A DNA stretch of 64,000 nt from Cryobacterium roopkundense (GTDB lineage: Bacteria; Actinomycetota; Actinomycetes; Actinomycetales; Microbacteriaceae), in NCBI RefSeq assembly GCF_014200405.1, contig NZ_JACHBQ010000001.1, positions 1,984,001-2,048,000 on the forward strand, written 5' to 3'. Shown in pieces: positions 7,584 to 15,711 of this stretch. The notes beneath the pieces were generated by a model. It searched no databases, had not been told where the DNA came from, and saw nothing but the letters and a program-made list of their open reading frames with translations. A program made the position numbers and the translations under genes. Each line of letters starts with the position of its first letter. Position 1 is the stretch's first letter.

Positions 7584-7635
7584 CCATCGTCACCGACCCC
7601 GACGCCTACGTCGTCACCCCACGAGACGCACAACA
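7584..7635 (-). repeat. Transposon right terminal inverted repeat
   Basis: Read inward from 7635 it begins TGTTGTGCG, with TGACGACG at offset 20 and TGACGATGG at offset 44, aligned with the left end at about 37 of 52 positions. The stop codon and last five codons of the truncated monooxygenase frame fall inside this repeat. Confidence 0.85.
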
Positions 7636-7892
7636 AACGGGTCGTAGAGGGGGTGCAGGAGGGTTCGCCATTCCTGGTACTGCGGCGACTCCCGGAAGCC
7701 GACGGTGTGGTCCTCGAGGCGCGCCCACTGCACGATCAGCAGATAGGTATGAGGCCGCTCAAGGCAGCGCGAGAGCGTCAGCCCCTCAAACCCCTGCATC
7801 GCTGAAATAATGAGTTTGGCCTGGGTGAAGGCGGCTTCGAAACCCTCCTCCTGTCCGGCACGGACAGGCGGGAGCGCGTGCTCAGTGATCAT
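7614..7892 (-). pseudogene. Antibiotic-biosynthesis-monooxygenase-like protein, 3' end lost to the transposon
   Basis: The present 92-residue frame keeps the ferredoxin-like ABM fold (EHALPPVRAGQEEGFEAAF, QGFEGLTLSRC, PHTYLLIVQWARLEDH, SPQYQEWR). After YDPF the sequence switches to VVRLVG, encoded by the transposon end. The original protein had 98 residues and ended PVVEHFTLVAEA (encoded at 4227-4266). Small ABM proteins are heme- or quinone-modifying enzymes of varied function. The start overlaps the upstream SRPBCC gene by ATGA, so the two were an operon. The truncated protein lacks its last strand and may be inactive or partly active. Confidence 0.88.
7636..7641. repeat. Target-site duplication, right copy (AACGGG)
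   Basis: This is the second copy of the hexamer found at 4267-4272. Together they fix the element boundaries at 4273 and 7635. Confidence 0.88.
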
Positions 7893-8416
7893 GGCTCAAC
7901 TCTGGCAGCGCCGGGAACCTCAGCACCGGCGGGAATGCCGAGAGCCACAAAGTGTTCGTAGCGCTCCTGCCAGCTCAGCGCAGACGTGCCGTGCGGCCCC
8001 CCGGACTCGACACCGTTCACATAGCGCTCGAGTTCAGTGAGGCACACGTCCCAGCCCGCGGCATTGCGCGCAGCCTCGTTTTCGGCCTCCAGCACATTCG
8101 TGAGCACGCGGTCCACCTGCTGGTCTGAGACGGCACGCAGTTCGAACCGAAGTTCATTACCGCCCCACGTGAACGAGAGAAGGCGGGGTGGCTCGATGGC
8201 CAGAACGGTTCCCACACTGTTCGGCATATGCGGGTCCCCGGCAAATCCGACGACCCCACCCACCCGGGGCTCCACAGTCAGTTCGCTCGGAAACCACGTC
8301 CGGGACTGCTCGGGCTTGGTCAGGGCGTCCCACATTCGCACGACAGAATGCGGCAGCGCCCGCTCGATGCGAATGGCGGGGCGCCCGTCGTGGCTGATGA
8401 AAATCGTGGTCTCCAT
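7889..8416 (-). CDS. SRPBCC (AHSA1-like) domain protein
   Basis: This 175-residue single-domain protein has the START-like AHSA1 pattern: IRIERALPHSVVRMWDALTKPEQSRTWFP at the N-terminus, a glycine turn (PRVGGVVGF), and a long C-terminal helix with GWDVCLTELERYV. The fold binds hydrophobic ligands in a helix-grip pocket, and no specific ligand can be named. I chose ATG 8416 over a TTG one codon upstream. It is translationally coupled to the interrupted monooxygenase gene. Confidence 0.85.
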   Translation of the reverse strand: METTIFISHDGRPAIRIERALPHSVVRMWDALTKPEQSRTWFPSELTVEPRVGGVVGFAGDPHMPNSVGTVLAIEPPRLLSFTWGGNELRFELRAVSDQQVDRVLTNVLEAENEAARNAAGWDVCLTELERYVNGVESGGPHGTSALSWQERYEHFVALGIPAGAEVPGAARVEP

Positions 8417-8431
8417 CAACCCACTATGCAG

Positions 8432-9871
8432 CTACTCAGTATGACGCTCAAGCAGGGTGATGAACATGGCGTCTGTGCCGTGACGGTGCGGCCAGAGCTG
8501 CACGCTCGACGGGTCCCCCGCGAGGTCGAGCTCGGAGCTGCTCAGCGACTGCACGACGGCCGCAGTGTCGAGGGCGCTCACCTTTCCGGCCCACTTCTTC
8601 AGGGCTGTCGCCACGATGCTACGCGTCTCCGCTGTGTGCGGCGAGCACGTGACGTAGGCGAGGATTCCGCCGGGCTTGAGGGCGCCGAGCGCGGCGTCGA
8701 TGAGGCCGGACTGCAGACCGGCGAGCTCGGCGACATCCTTCGGCTGCTTGCGCCAACGTGCCTCCGGGCGGCGACGCAGGGCACCGAGGCCGGTGCAGGG
8801 CGCGTCCAGCAGGATGCGGTCGAATTCTTCAGGGTGCTTCTCGGCGATGCGGGTGCCGTCGAGCTCCCACACCGGTATTTTCTCGGGGATGGCAGCAAGT
8901 GCGTTCCGAACGAGCGTGGCACGGGCGGGCACGAGTTCGTTGGCGACCAACTCAGCGCCATGACTTCGCGCCTCCGCGGCGAGCAGGGCTGCCTTGCCGC
9001 CGGGGCCGGCGCACAGGTCAAGCCATCGCTCTCCCGGCTTCACGGCGCGGGCGCGGCTGAGGCTCAGGGCCGCGAGCTGCGAACCTTCGTCCTGCACCCG
9101 CACGCGCCCGCCTGCCGCACTCATCAGGTGGTACGGGTCTCCCCCGGCAAGAACGAAGCCGGTGGGCGAGAAAGCGTCGGGCTCGCCGAGTTTGTCGGTA
9201 TCGTCCTTCGACGTGAGGCCGGGCAGCGCCACCATGTTGACCTTGGCCGGCACGTTGTCGGCCACGAGCAGCTCGACGAGTTCGTTCTCGCGGCCCTCAT
9301 TGCGCAGCGACTGCCGAAAGGCCCTCACGACCCATGACGGATGCGAGTGCTCGGCAGCGAGGCGATCGTCGTCGTTCCCGGCATCGGCCAGCACCCGTTC
9401 GAGCCATTCCTCGGCGCTCGATCGCGAGATCGTGCGGAGCACACCGTTGGTGAAGCCGGTGGCGGAACGTGAGCCGACCTGCTTCGCGAGGGAGACGGAT
9501 TCGTTGACGGCCGCGTGCGTGGCCACCCGGGTGGCGAGCAACTGGTGGGTGCCGAGGCGCAGTACATCGAGAATCGCCGGGTCGATCGCGGTTACGGCGC
9601 GTCCGGCCGCGAGGGCGATCACCCTGTCGTAGAGACCCTGCATACGAAGTGTGCCGTAGGTCAGCTCGGTGGCGAGGCCCGCATCCGCCGTGTTGAGCGC
9701 CGCCCGCTGGATGCGCGTGGGCAGCAGCAGGTTCGCGTAGGCATCGGATTCACGAACTGCGGCGATGACCTCGTAGGCCACGCGCCTGGCCGGCTGCACG
9801 AAGTCGGTCGGCGCGCCCCGGGGTGCTCGCGGCTCGCGGCTCTGCGGCTGACGACTCTGCGTATCACTCAT
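8432..9871 (-). CDS. rsmB: 16S rRNA m5C967 methyltransferase RsmB (Fmu)
   Basis: The 479-residue enzyme has an N-terminal NusB-like RNA-binding domain (about 30-170) and a C-terminal SAM methyltransferase. The SAM site is LDLCAGPGGKAALLA. The two functional cysteines lie in DAPCTGLGALRRRPEARWR and VTCSPHTAET. It methylates C967 of 16S rRNA before 30S assembly. ATG 9871 overlaps the fmt stop (ATGA), which sets the start against a longer frame. The priA-fmt-rsmB order is conserved in Actinobacteria. Confidence 0.93.
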   Translation of the reverse strand: MSDTQSRQPQSREPRAPRGAPTDFVQPARRVAYEVIAAVRESDAYANLLLPTRIQRAALNTADAGLATELTYGTLRMQGLYDRVIALAAGRAVTAIDPAILDVLRLGTHQLLATRVATHAAVNESVSLAKQVGSRSATGFTNGVLRTISRSSAEEWLERVLADAGNDDDRLAAEHSHPSWVVRAFRQSLRNEGRENELVELLVADNVPAKVNMVALPGLTSKDDTDKLGEPDAFSPTGFVLAGGDPYHLMSAAGGRVRVQDEGSQLAALSLSRARAVKPGERWLDLCAGPGGKAALLAAEARSHGAELVANELVPARATLVRNALAAIPEKIPVWELDGTRIAEKHPEEFDRILLDAPCTGLGALRRRPEARWRKQPKDVAELAGLQSGLIDAALGALKPGGILAYVTCSPHTAETRSIVATALKKWAGKVSALDTAAVVQSLSSSELDLAGDPSSVQLWPHRHGTDAMFITLLERHTE

Positions 9872-10782
9872 GAGGCGACCACCTCCGTCGCTGCCAGGCC
9901 ACGCCACCAGTCGAGTGCATTCATTGCTTTCTTTCCAGCCGGTTGCACGGAGACGAGCTCAAGGGCATCCGTCTGCGTGCCAATCAGCACATGCTTGTCG
10001 CGCTGCAGGATCGCGCCTGCGGGAATCTGTGCACCGTACGCCGGTGCCACCTCAAGAAGTTTAAGCCTCGCATCGTCAACGAGGGTAAATGCGCCGGGTT
10101 CCGGCGTGACCCCGCGAATCTGGTTGTATATCTCCACAGCGGGCCGGTTCCAGTCCACGCGGGCGTCGTCCATCGTGAGTTTGGGTGCGAGCGTCACCTC
10201 GCCGCTCTGCTCAACTGAACGCGCGGTGCCGGCAGCGAGCTCGTCAACCACCCGAACGAGCAGGTCCGCACCGCTGTGACTGAGGGACTCGAGAAGCATT
10301 CCCGAAGTGGAATGCGCTCCGACGGGCTGCGAGAAACTCCCGAAGACCGCTCCGGCGTCGAGTTCCCTCACGAGCTGAAAAACTGCCGCGCCGGTGTCGA
10401 CGTCGCCAGACATCACCGCGCGCTGCACCGGAGACGCTCCACGCCAGCGGGGCAGCAGGGAGAAATGCAGGTTGATCCAGCCGAGCCGTGGGAGCGACAA
10501 CAGCGGCTCGCGCACGATGCCGCCGTAGGCCACGATTACCCCGAGGTCGGGCCGCAGTGCCGCGATCTCGGCGGTCGCCTCATCCCCCAGTCGGTTGGTC
10601 TTGATCACGGAGTAACCGAGTTCCTCGGCGGTCCGGGCCACCGGAGAGGGCGTGAGCACGCGCTTGCGGCCGAGCGGGGCATCCGCTCGAGTGATCACGG
10701 CCTCGATTGTGTGCTCGGTCGCGGCCAGGGCCGTCAGGCTCGGGATCGCGACGTCGGGCGTACCCGCAAAAACAAGTTTCAT
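9868..10782 (-). CDS. fmt: Methionyl-tRNA formyltransferase
   Basis: The 304-residue enzyme formylates initiator Met-tRNA using 10-formyl-THF. The catalytic segment is INLHFSLLPRWRGASPVQRA, holding the HxSLLPxxRG signature, and the N-terminal MKLVFAGTPDVAIPSL is characteristic. A C-terminal oligonucleotide-binding domain runs from about residue 205. It starts directly after the priA stop (TAA ends at 10783) and overlaps rsmB by four bases, so the three genes are one operon. Confidence 0.96.
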   Translation of the reverse strand: MKLVFAGTPDVAIPSLTALAATEHTIEAVITRADAPLGRKRVLTPSPVARTAEELGYSVIKTNRLGDEATAEIAALRPDLGVIVAYGGIVREPLLSLPRLGWINLHFSLLPRWRGASPVQRAVMSGDVDTGAAVFQLVRELDAGAVFGSFSQPVGAHSTSGMLLESLSHSGADLLVRVVDELAAGTARSVEQSGEVTLAPKLTMDDARVDWNRPAVEIYNQIRGVTPEPGAFTLVDDARLKLLEVAPAYGAQIPAGAILQRDKHVLIGTQTDALELVSVQPAGKKAMNALDWWRGLAATEVVAS

Positions 10783-12828
10783 TTACAGGAGCTCCGGGTC
10801 ATCGAATCGAACTCTCAGTGTAGGCGTCTGCTGGAACGAGCCGGATTTAGTGGGGCGGCGACGCTTGGCCGCATTTCGTACCACGGATGCCTTGAGCGCG
10901 TGGGAGACGTCGTCACCCTTGGCGTACGCGAATCTTACAATGGCTCGAACCAGGGGCGCTTCCGCGTCGACTGGACCCAGCACGTCCACGCCGGGGTTCG
11001 TCCCCAGGTCCGTGAGGGCTGCGTCGACGTCGGCGGCAGTTCCAGTCACCGACGCCACACGCACCGCCGGTGGGAAACGCAGTTGGCGCCTGTCGGCGAG
11101 TTCCGAGCTCGCGAACGACTCAGGTTGCCAGGCGTTGAGGGCGCGGGCGAGAGCCCCGCCTACCCCCACCAGGACCACGGGAGCGCCGGGCGCCGCCAGG
11201 GCGGCCGCATTGGACCACCAGCGCAGGCAGTCCTCCCCCACCCGCAGGGACTCGCGGGCGAGCATCCGCTCGCCATCGAGAATGAGGATGGCGCGGTATC
11301 CCCCGGTGGGAATCGGTTCCGCACCACGCGTGGCGATCACGAGCGCGGGCTGTGCACCGAGGGTCTGCACCGAGTGTTCACCGTCCGCGATGATGATTCG
11401 GGCGCCGGGAAAGGCGCGCCCGAGCTCTTCCGCCGTGCGGCCCGTACCCATCGTGACGACTCGTAGTTTGTGGCCCTCGCAGTGCACACAGGTCCAGGCC
11501 GCGGCGAGTGCCCCACACCAGCGGCAGGCCGGCACTGCTCGGGCCGACGTGAGACCCAGCGGCCCCTGGCAGGTCGTGCAACGTGCGGCCTTCTTGCAGG
11601 TCTGGCAGGCGAGCATAGGCGCGTAGCCGGGACTGGCGACCTGCACGAGCACTGGGCCGTGCGTCAGCGCCTCCCTGGCGGCGTTCCAGGCCGCGGTCGG
11701 AATACGCGCTGCGCGCGCCTGCTGGTCGGATTCGGACTGGAAATCGGAGGGGATGATGCGCGGGTGACGGCTGGTCGCGGGGTGAACCTCTCCCAGCCAG
11801 CCGAGCTCGACGAGCCGTTGAGTCTCCACGCTGCGGGAGTGACTCAGCAGCACGAGACCGCAGTCGGCGGCCTCCCTGCGAACGAGGGCGGCGTCGCGTG
11901 CGTGCACGTAGGGGCTGAGTGGCTCGGCGTAGAGGGGGTCACCGTCATCAAAGAGGGCTATGAGCCCCAGGTTTGCCGCCGGAGCGTACACAGCCGACCG
12001 GTTGCCGAGAATGATGCGAGGAGCGGTGCCGAGGCAGGCGAGGAACGCCCGGTACCGGTCGGGGTTGCTTTGCCGGGCATCGACCCGGCTGACGGACCCC
12101 GCCGGAGCCAGCCGGTCGAGGGCCGCCTGCACCTGATCCTGGTCACGGAAGTCCGGCACGCAGAGAATCGCGGTCTTGCCGGTGGCGAGCGTGGCCACGC
12201 CGAGTTCGGCGAGCGTCAGCGCCCAGTGCCCGATGGTGCCGTGCCCGCTGGTACTGCTGTCAGCTAGCTCCACGAGCTCGGGGATGGCGGCCACGGCCAC
12301 CCGCTGGCGTTCCACAATGACTGTGTCGAGCCGTCCCGTGGGGTAGCCGACGAAGGCGGGGGTGGCGAGGGACGCGCCGGTCGGTGCCGGTTGCCGTGGC
12401 TCGACAGGCTCGACAACCGGTCCAGAAACGACCAGCGAAGTCTGCGCTGCCAGCCAGGCCTTCTCGACGCGTACTTGGCGGGGCGGTACGGCCAAGCGGA
12501 TGATATCGCTCGCGTTGCCCGCGGCCCTGTCAGCCGCTCGACGCGCGAGCGCCCAGACCTCGGGCATCAGCACCTGGGCCGAGGAGACCACGGCGTCCAA
12601 CGGGCTCAACGTGCCGCTGAACTGGTCACTCGGCGCGGTCGCGGAGTCCACGACCTCGATCAGGTAACCGTCGATGATGCGCCCGCCCGAGCGGAATGGA
12701 ACCCGCACCCGCACGCCGGGTAGCGCGGTTTCGGCGAGTTCCTCCGGGATGCGGTAGTCAAAGAGGTGATCGAGCTGCGGGAGGGGTGAGTCGATCAGTA
12801 CACGGGCTACGAGGCCGGAACGCGTCAT
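10783..12828 (-). CDS. priA: Primosomal protein N' (PriA), actinobacterial type without intact helicase motifs
   Basis: The 681-residue protein keeps the PriA N-terminal DNA-binding region (VLIDSPLPQLDHLFDYRIPEEL) and the zinc-binding cysteines (CQTC, CTTC, CRWC, CVHC, around residues 400-450). The ATPase motifs are lost: no Walker A occurs where GxTGSGKT is expected, and the DEEH box reads FDDGD. This loss is known for actinobacterial PriA, which may serve as a structural loader at stalled forks. A REP-like palindrome lies inside the coding sequence at 12387-12420, encoding VVEPVEP. It is the first gene of priA-fmt-rsmB. Confidence 0.9.
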   Translation of the reverse strand: MTRSGLVARVLIDSPLPQLDHLFDYRIPEELAETALPGVRVRVPFRSGGRIIDGYLIEVVDSATAPSDQFSGTLSPLDAVVSSAQVLMPEVWALARRAADRAAGNASDIIRLAVPPRQVRVEKAWLAAQTSLVVSGPVVEPVEPRQPAPTGASLATPAFVGYPTGRLDTVIVERQRVAVAAIPELVELADSSTSGHGTIGHWALTLAELGVATLATGKTAILCVPDFRDQDQVQAALDRLAPAGSVSRVDARQSNPDRYRAFLACLGTAPRIILGNRSAVYAPAANLGLIALFDDGDPLYAEPLSPYVHARDAALVRREAADCGLVLLSHSRSVETQRLVELGWLGEVHPATSRHPRIIPSDFQSESDQQARAARIPTAAWNAAREALTHGPVLVQVASPGYAPMLACQTCKKAARCTTCQGPLGLTSARAVPACRWCGALAAAWTCVHCEGHKLRVVTMGTGRTAEELGRAFPGARIIIADGEHSVQTLGAQPALVIATRGAEPIPTGGYRAILILDGERMLARESLRVGEDCLRWWSNAAALAAPGAPVVLVGVGGALARALNAWQPESFASSELADRRQLRFPPAVRVASVTGTAADVDAALTDLGTNPGVDVLGPVDAEAPLVRAIVRFAYAKGDDVSHALKASVVRNAAKRRRPTKSGSFQQTPTLRVRFDDPELL
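12387..12420. repeat. REP-like palindrome read in frame inside priA
   Basis: Arms CCGGTTG (12387-12393) and CAACCGG (12414-12420) enclose GGCTCGACAGGCTCGA. On the coding strand it supplies the residues VVEPVEPRQ, in a loop between the PriA N-terminal region and the core. Similar TCGAC-rich palindromes are dispersed between genes in this window (3697-3741, 12868-12913). Confidence 0.5.
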
Positions 12829-12867
12829 AATGCCTGCCTCACTCTTTCGGTTGCCGCGCCCCAGGAT

Positions 12868-12913
12868 CGCCTCGCGAGGTCTCGATCGCTCCTTCGTCGC
12901 GCCTCGACCAACG
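12868..12913. repeat. REP-like TCGA-rich intergenic repeat between metK and priA
   Basis: The 90-bp gap between metK and priA holds TCGCGAGGTCTCGATCGCTC followed by CGCCTCGACCAACGG. It shares the GGTCTCGA...CTCGACC layout with 3697-3741. It may be a REP-type element or a weak stem between the two transcripts. Confidence 0.4.
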
Positions 12914-12918
12914 GGAGA

Positions 12919-14112
12919 CTACAGGCCGGCAGCGCTCCGCAGGTCGTCCACGCGGTCGAGGCGCTCCCAGGTGAAGTTGGGAAGTTCGCGACCGAAGTGC
13001 CCATAGGTGGCCGTCTGCTGGTAGATCGGTCGGAGCAGGTCGAGGGAGTTGATGATCGCAGCCGGCCGAAGGTCGAACACCTCGCGAATGGCCGCGGTGA
13101 TCTCGTTGTCGGGCAGCACCCCAGTTCCGAACGTTTCCACGTACAGGCCAACCGGAGAGGCCTTACCGATCGCGTACGCGACCTGCACCTCGAGCCGTTC
13201 GGCAAGTCCGGCTGCCACGGCGTTCTTGGCCACCCAGCGCATGGCGTACGCGGCGGAGCGGTCAACCTTGGAGGGGTCCTTGCCGCTGAAGGCGCCGCCG
13301 CCGTGACGGCTGGATCCCCCATAGGTGTCAATGATGATCTTTCGGCCGGTGAGCCCGGCATCGCCCTGGGGTCCGCCGATTTCGAAGCGGCCAGTCGGGT
13401 TGATCAGAGTGGTGAGCGCCGACGAATCCAGGTCGATCAGGTCGAGGACCGGGCGAATGACGAGTTCGTCAACCTCGACGCGCAACTGCTCGGTGGACAC
13501 CGACGGTGCATGCTGAGTGGACACCACGACGGTTTCGACGGTGCGCGGAATGATTCCGTCGTAGCCGATGGTGACCTGGGTCTTGCCGTCGGGGCGCAGG
13601 TAGTCAAGTTCACCGGACTTGCGCACGAGCGCGAGCCGCTCGGCGAGCCGGTGTGCGATCCAGATGGGAATCGGCATCAGCTCCGGCGTCTCGCGGGTGG
13701 CGTAGCCGAACATGATGCCCTGATCACCGGCGCCCTGACGGTCGTAATCGTCGAGGCTGGACTGCTCACGAGATTCGAAGGCGTTGTCCACGCCCTGAGC
13801 GATGTCGGGCGACTGGCCGCCGATTGAGATCTCAACGCCGCAGGAGCGACCGTCGAACCAGACGTCGGAGGAGTCGTAGCCGATATCGGTGATGCACTTT
13901 CGAACGATCGACGGTATCTCCACATAGGCCTCCGTCGTCACCTCGCCGGCAACGTGCACCAATCCCGTGGTGACGAGAGTTTCTACGGCCACGCGGCTGT
14001 GCGGATCTTCCGTGAGGAGAGCATCCAGGATGCTGTCCGAGATCTGGTCACAGATCTTGTCGGGGTGACCCTCGGTGACTGACTCGGAAGTGAAGAGGCG
14101 AAGATCGCTCAT
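12919..14112 (-). CDS. metK: S-adenosylmethionine synthetase
   Basis: The 397-residue enzyme makes SAM from methionine and ATP. Signatures are [12 protein letters not shown] (17-28), [12 protein letters not shown] and [17 protein letters not shown] (the phosphate-binding loop). Length and domain order are those of the bacterial family. It follows coaBC after 51 bp; that gap is too short for a SAM riboswitch. SAM made here would serve RsmB and the other methyltransferases nearby. Confidence 0.97.
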   Translation of the reverse strand: MSDLRLFTSESVTEGHPDKICDQISDSILDALLTEDPHSRVAVETLVTTGLVHVAGEVTTEAYVEIPSIVRKCITDIGYDSSDVWFDGRSCGVEISIGGQSPDIAQGVDNAFESREQSSLDDYDRQGAGDQGIMFGYATRETPELMPIPIWIAHRLAERLALVRKSGELDYLRPDGKTQVTIGYDGIIPRTVETVVVSTQHAPSVSTEQLRVEVDELVIRPVLDLIDLDSSALTTLINPTGRFEIGGPQGDAGLTGRKIIIDTYGGSSRHGGGAFSGKDPSKVDRSAAYAMRWVAKNAVAAGLAERLEVQVAYAIGKASPVGLYVETFGTGVLPDNEITAAIREVFDLRPAAIINSLDLLRPIYQQTATYGHFGRELPNFTWERLDRVDDLRSAAGL

Positions 14113-14163
14113 CTGGCCTGTCTCTGTAGATAGAAGTAAACGAAAGAAAGTGTGGGAGGTGAT

Positions 14164-15375
14164 CTAGGCGATCACGTCAAGAATGCAATTGGCCACCGAG
14201 ATTTTACTTCCGGAGGCCTCTTGTACTATAACTCCGAGGTGGTCCAGCATCAGTATCGTGTTGCCGTCTGTTGCGAACCCCTGGGTCCAGCCCACGCGGT
14301 TGACCACGAGGAAGTCGCAGCCCTTGCGCTCAATCTTGTCGCGTCCGAGAGCGAGCAGGCGGTCGGCATCCGCTTCGGTTTCCGCGGCGAACCCCACGAT
14401 CACTTGGCCGGGCGTGCGGTGTTGCGCCAGGCCGGCGAGAATGTCCGGGTTTTTCACGAGCTCGAGGCTCAGCGTGTCACCGACGTCCTGCTTCTTGATC
14501 TTGCCCTCGCGAACGGAGTGCGGCCGATAGTCGGCGACGGCGGCCGCCATGATGATGACATCGGCCTCGCCCGCGGCCTCACGCATGGCCTGGTTGAGTT
14601 CCAGGGCGCTGCCCACCCTGGTTAGGCTCACACCGGTGGGTTCCGCCACTTCGAGGTTCGCCGCAACGAGGGTCACGCTGGCACCTCGGTCACGGGCTGC
14701 TTCCGCGAGGGCAACGCCCTGCTTGCCACTGGAACGGTTGCCGAGAAAGCGCACAGGGTCGAGTGGTTCGCGGGTACCGCCGGCACTGATCAGCACGCGA
14801 CGCCCCGCAAGATCCTGGGCGGGTTTCTCCACGTACGTTCCATCGAGCACGGAGAGGGCCACGGCCACGATGGTGTCGGGTTCCTCCATGCGTCCGGCCC
14901 CGATGTCTTTTCCGGTGAGGCGCCCCACGCCCGGTCCCACCACGACGATGCCGCGCTCGCGCAGGATCTGCACATTGGCGACAGTAGCGGGGTTACTCCA
15001 CATCTCTGTGTGCATGGCCGGGGCGATCACGAGCGGGGCGGTGCTGGCCAGAATGGTATTTCCCAGCAGGTCGTCGGCAAGGCCGGCCGCGAGCTTCGCG
15101 ATGGTATTGGCGGTGGCTGGCGCTACCACGATGAGGTCGGCAGATTGGCCGATGGCCACGTGCCGCACCTCTGCGACTCCCTCGTAGAGTTCCGAGTAGA
15201 CGGGATGCCGGGAGATGGCCTCGAGGGTCGGCTTGCCGATGAAGCGCAGCGCGGCCGTGGTGGCCACGACGTGCACGGAGTCCCCGTTCAACACAAAAGC
15301 GCGCACGATGTTGACGGCCTTGTATGCAGCGATGCCGCCGGTGATACCGACGACAACGGTGCGGGCTGTCTTCAT
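14164..15375 (-). CDS. coaBC: Bifunctional phosphopantothenoylcysteine decarboxylase / synthetase
   Basis: The 403-residue protein carries out two CoA steps. The N-terminal flavoprotein (CoaC) has GGIAAYKA and APAMHTEMW. The C-terminal CoaB has SAGGTREPLDPVRFLGNRSS, AAAVADYRP and the KIKK lysine motif. I start at ATG 15375 (MKTARTVVV), because the open frame upstream to 15525 overlaps rpoZ with low-complexity sequence. It lies 25 bp after rpoZ in the conserved gmk-rpoZ-coaBC-metK series. Confidence 0.95.
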   Translation of the reverse strand: MKTARTVVVGITGGIAAYKAVNIVRAFVLNGDSVHVVATTAALRFIGKPTLEAISRHPVYSELYEGVAEVRHVAIGQSADLIVVAPATANTIAKLAAGLADDLLGNTILASTAPLVIAPAMHTEMWSNPATVANVQILRERGIVVVGPGVGRLTGKDIGAGRMEEPDTIVAVALSVLDGTYVEKPAQDLAGRRVLISAGGTREPLDPVRFLGNRSSGKQGVALAEAARDRGASVTLVAANLEVAEPTGVSLTRVGSALELNQAMREAAGEADVIIMAAAVADYRPHSVREGKIKKQDVGDTLSLELVKNPDILAGLAQHRTPGQVIVGFAAETEADADRLLALGRDKIERKGCDFLVVNRVGWTQGFATDGNTILMLDHLGVIVQEASGSKISVANCILDVIA

Positions 15376-15400
15376 CGTGCGCGCTTCCGCGGGCACGCTG

Positions 15401-15658
15401 CTACTCGACGATGGGACGAGAGGTGAGCTTGTCCTCGTTGATTTCGCGCAGGGCGACCGAGAGGGGCTTGTCGTCGACGGTGGAGTCAACGAGCGGTCCG
15501 ACGTTGTCGAACAGGCTTCCTTCATGCAGGTCGGCGTAGTAGTCGTTGATCTGACGAGCGCGCTTGGACGCGAAGATCACGAGGGCGTACTTGGAATCGA
15601 CCTTGGACAGCAGGTCGTCGATGGGCGGGTCAATGATGCCAGTGGGCTTGTTGGCCAT
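15401..15658 (-). CDS. rpoZ: RNA polymerase omega subunit
   Basis: This is the 85-residue omega subunit, which helps assemble beta-prime. The family core reads [20 protein letters not shown] and the C-terminal half contains [12 protein letters not shown] 15658 is preferred over GTG 15667 because GGAG stands nine bases upstream of the ATG and only two from the GTG. It sits between gmk and coaBC as in other Actinobacteria. Confidence 0.95.
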   Translation of the reverse strand: MANKPTGIIDPPIDDLLSKVDSKYALVIFASKRARQINDYYADLHEGSLFDNVGPLVDSTVDDKPLSVALREINEDKLTSRPIVE

Positions 15659-15711
15659 TGATGTCACACTCCTTTTAGAGCAATTTCAGCTGGGAAATAA
15701 GAAAACGGGCG

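Larger units (their letters stand above)
4273..7635 (-). mobile_element. Complete 3.36-kb three-gene DDE transposon (Mu/Tn7-superfamily-like)
   Basis: The element is 3,363 bp with TGT...ACA termini, inverted repeats of about 52 bp and a 6-bp target duplication. It carries, in transcription order (leftward), a zinc-ribbon/HTH gene, a DD35E transposase and an AAA+ ATPase; the last two overlap by ATGA. A DDE transposase paired with an ExeA/TniB-type ATPase, together with multiple box repeats in the ends, is the arrangement of Mu, Tn552/Tn402 and Tn7 relatives. There is no cargo gene, resolvase or resolution site. A terminator lies inside the left end. All three frames are intact, so the element may still be active. 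Confidence 0.92.

Noticed and set aside
14113..14163. SAM riboswitch before metK
   Set aside because: Only 51 bp separate coaBC and metK, too short for a SAM riboswitch, and no characteristic core is seen.
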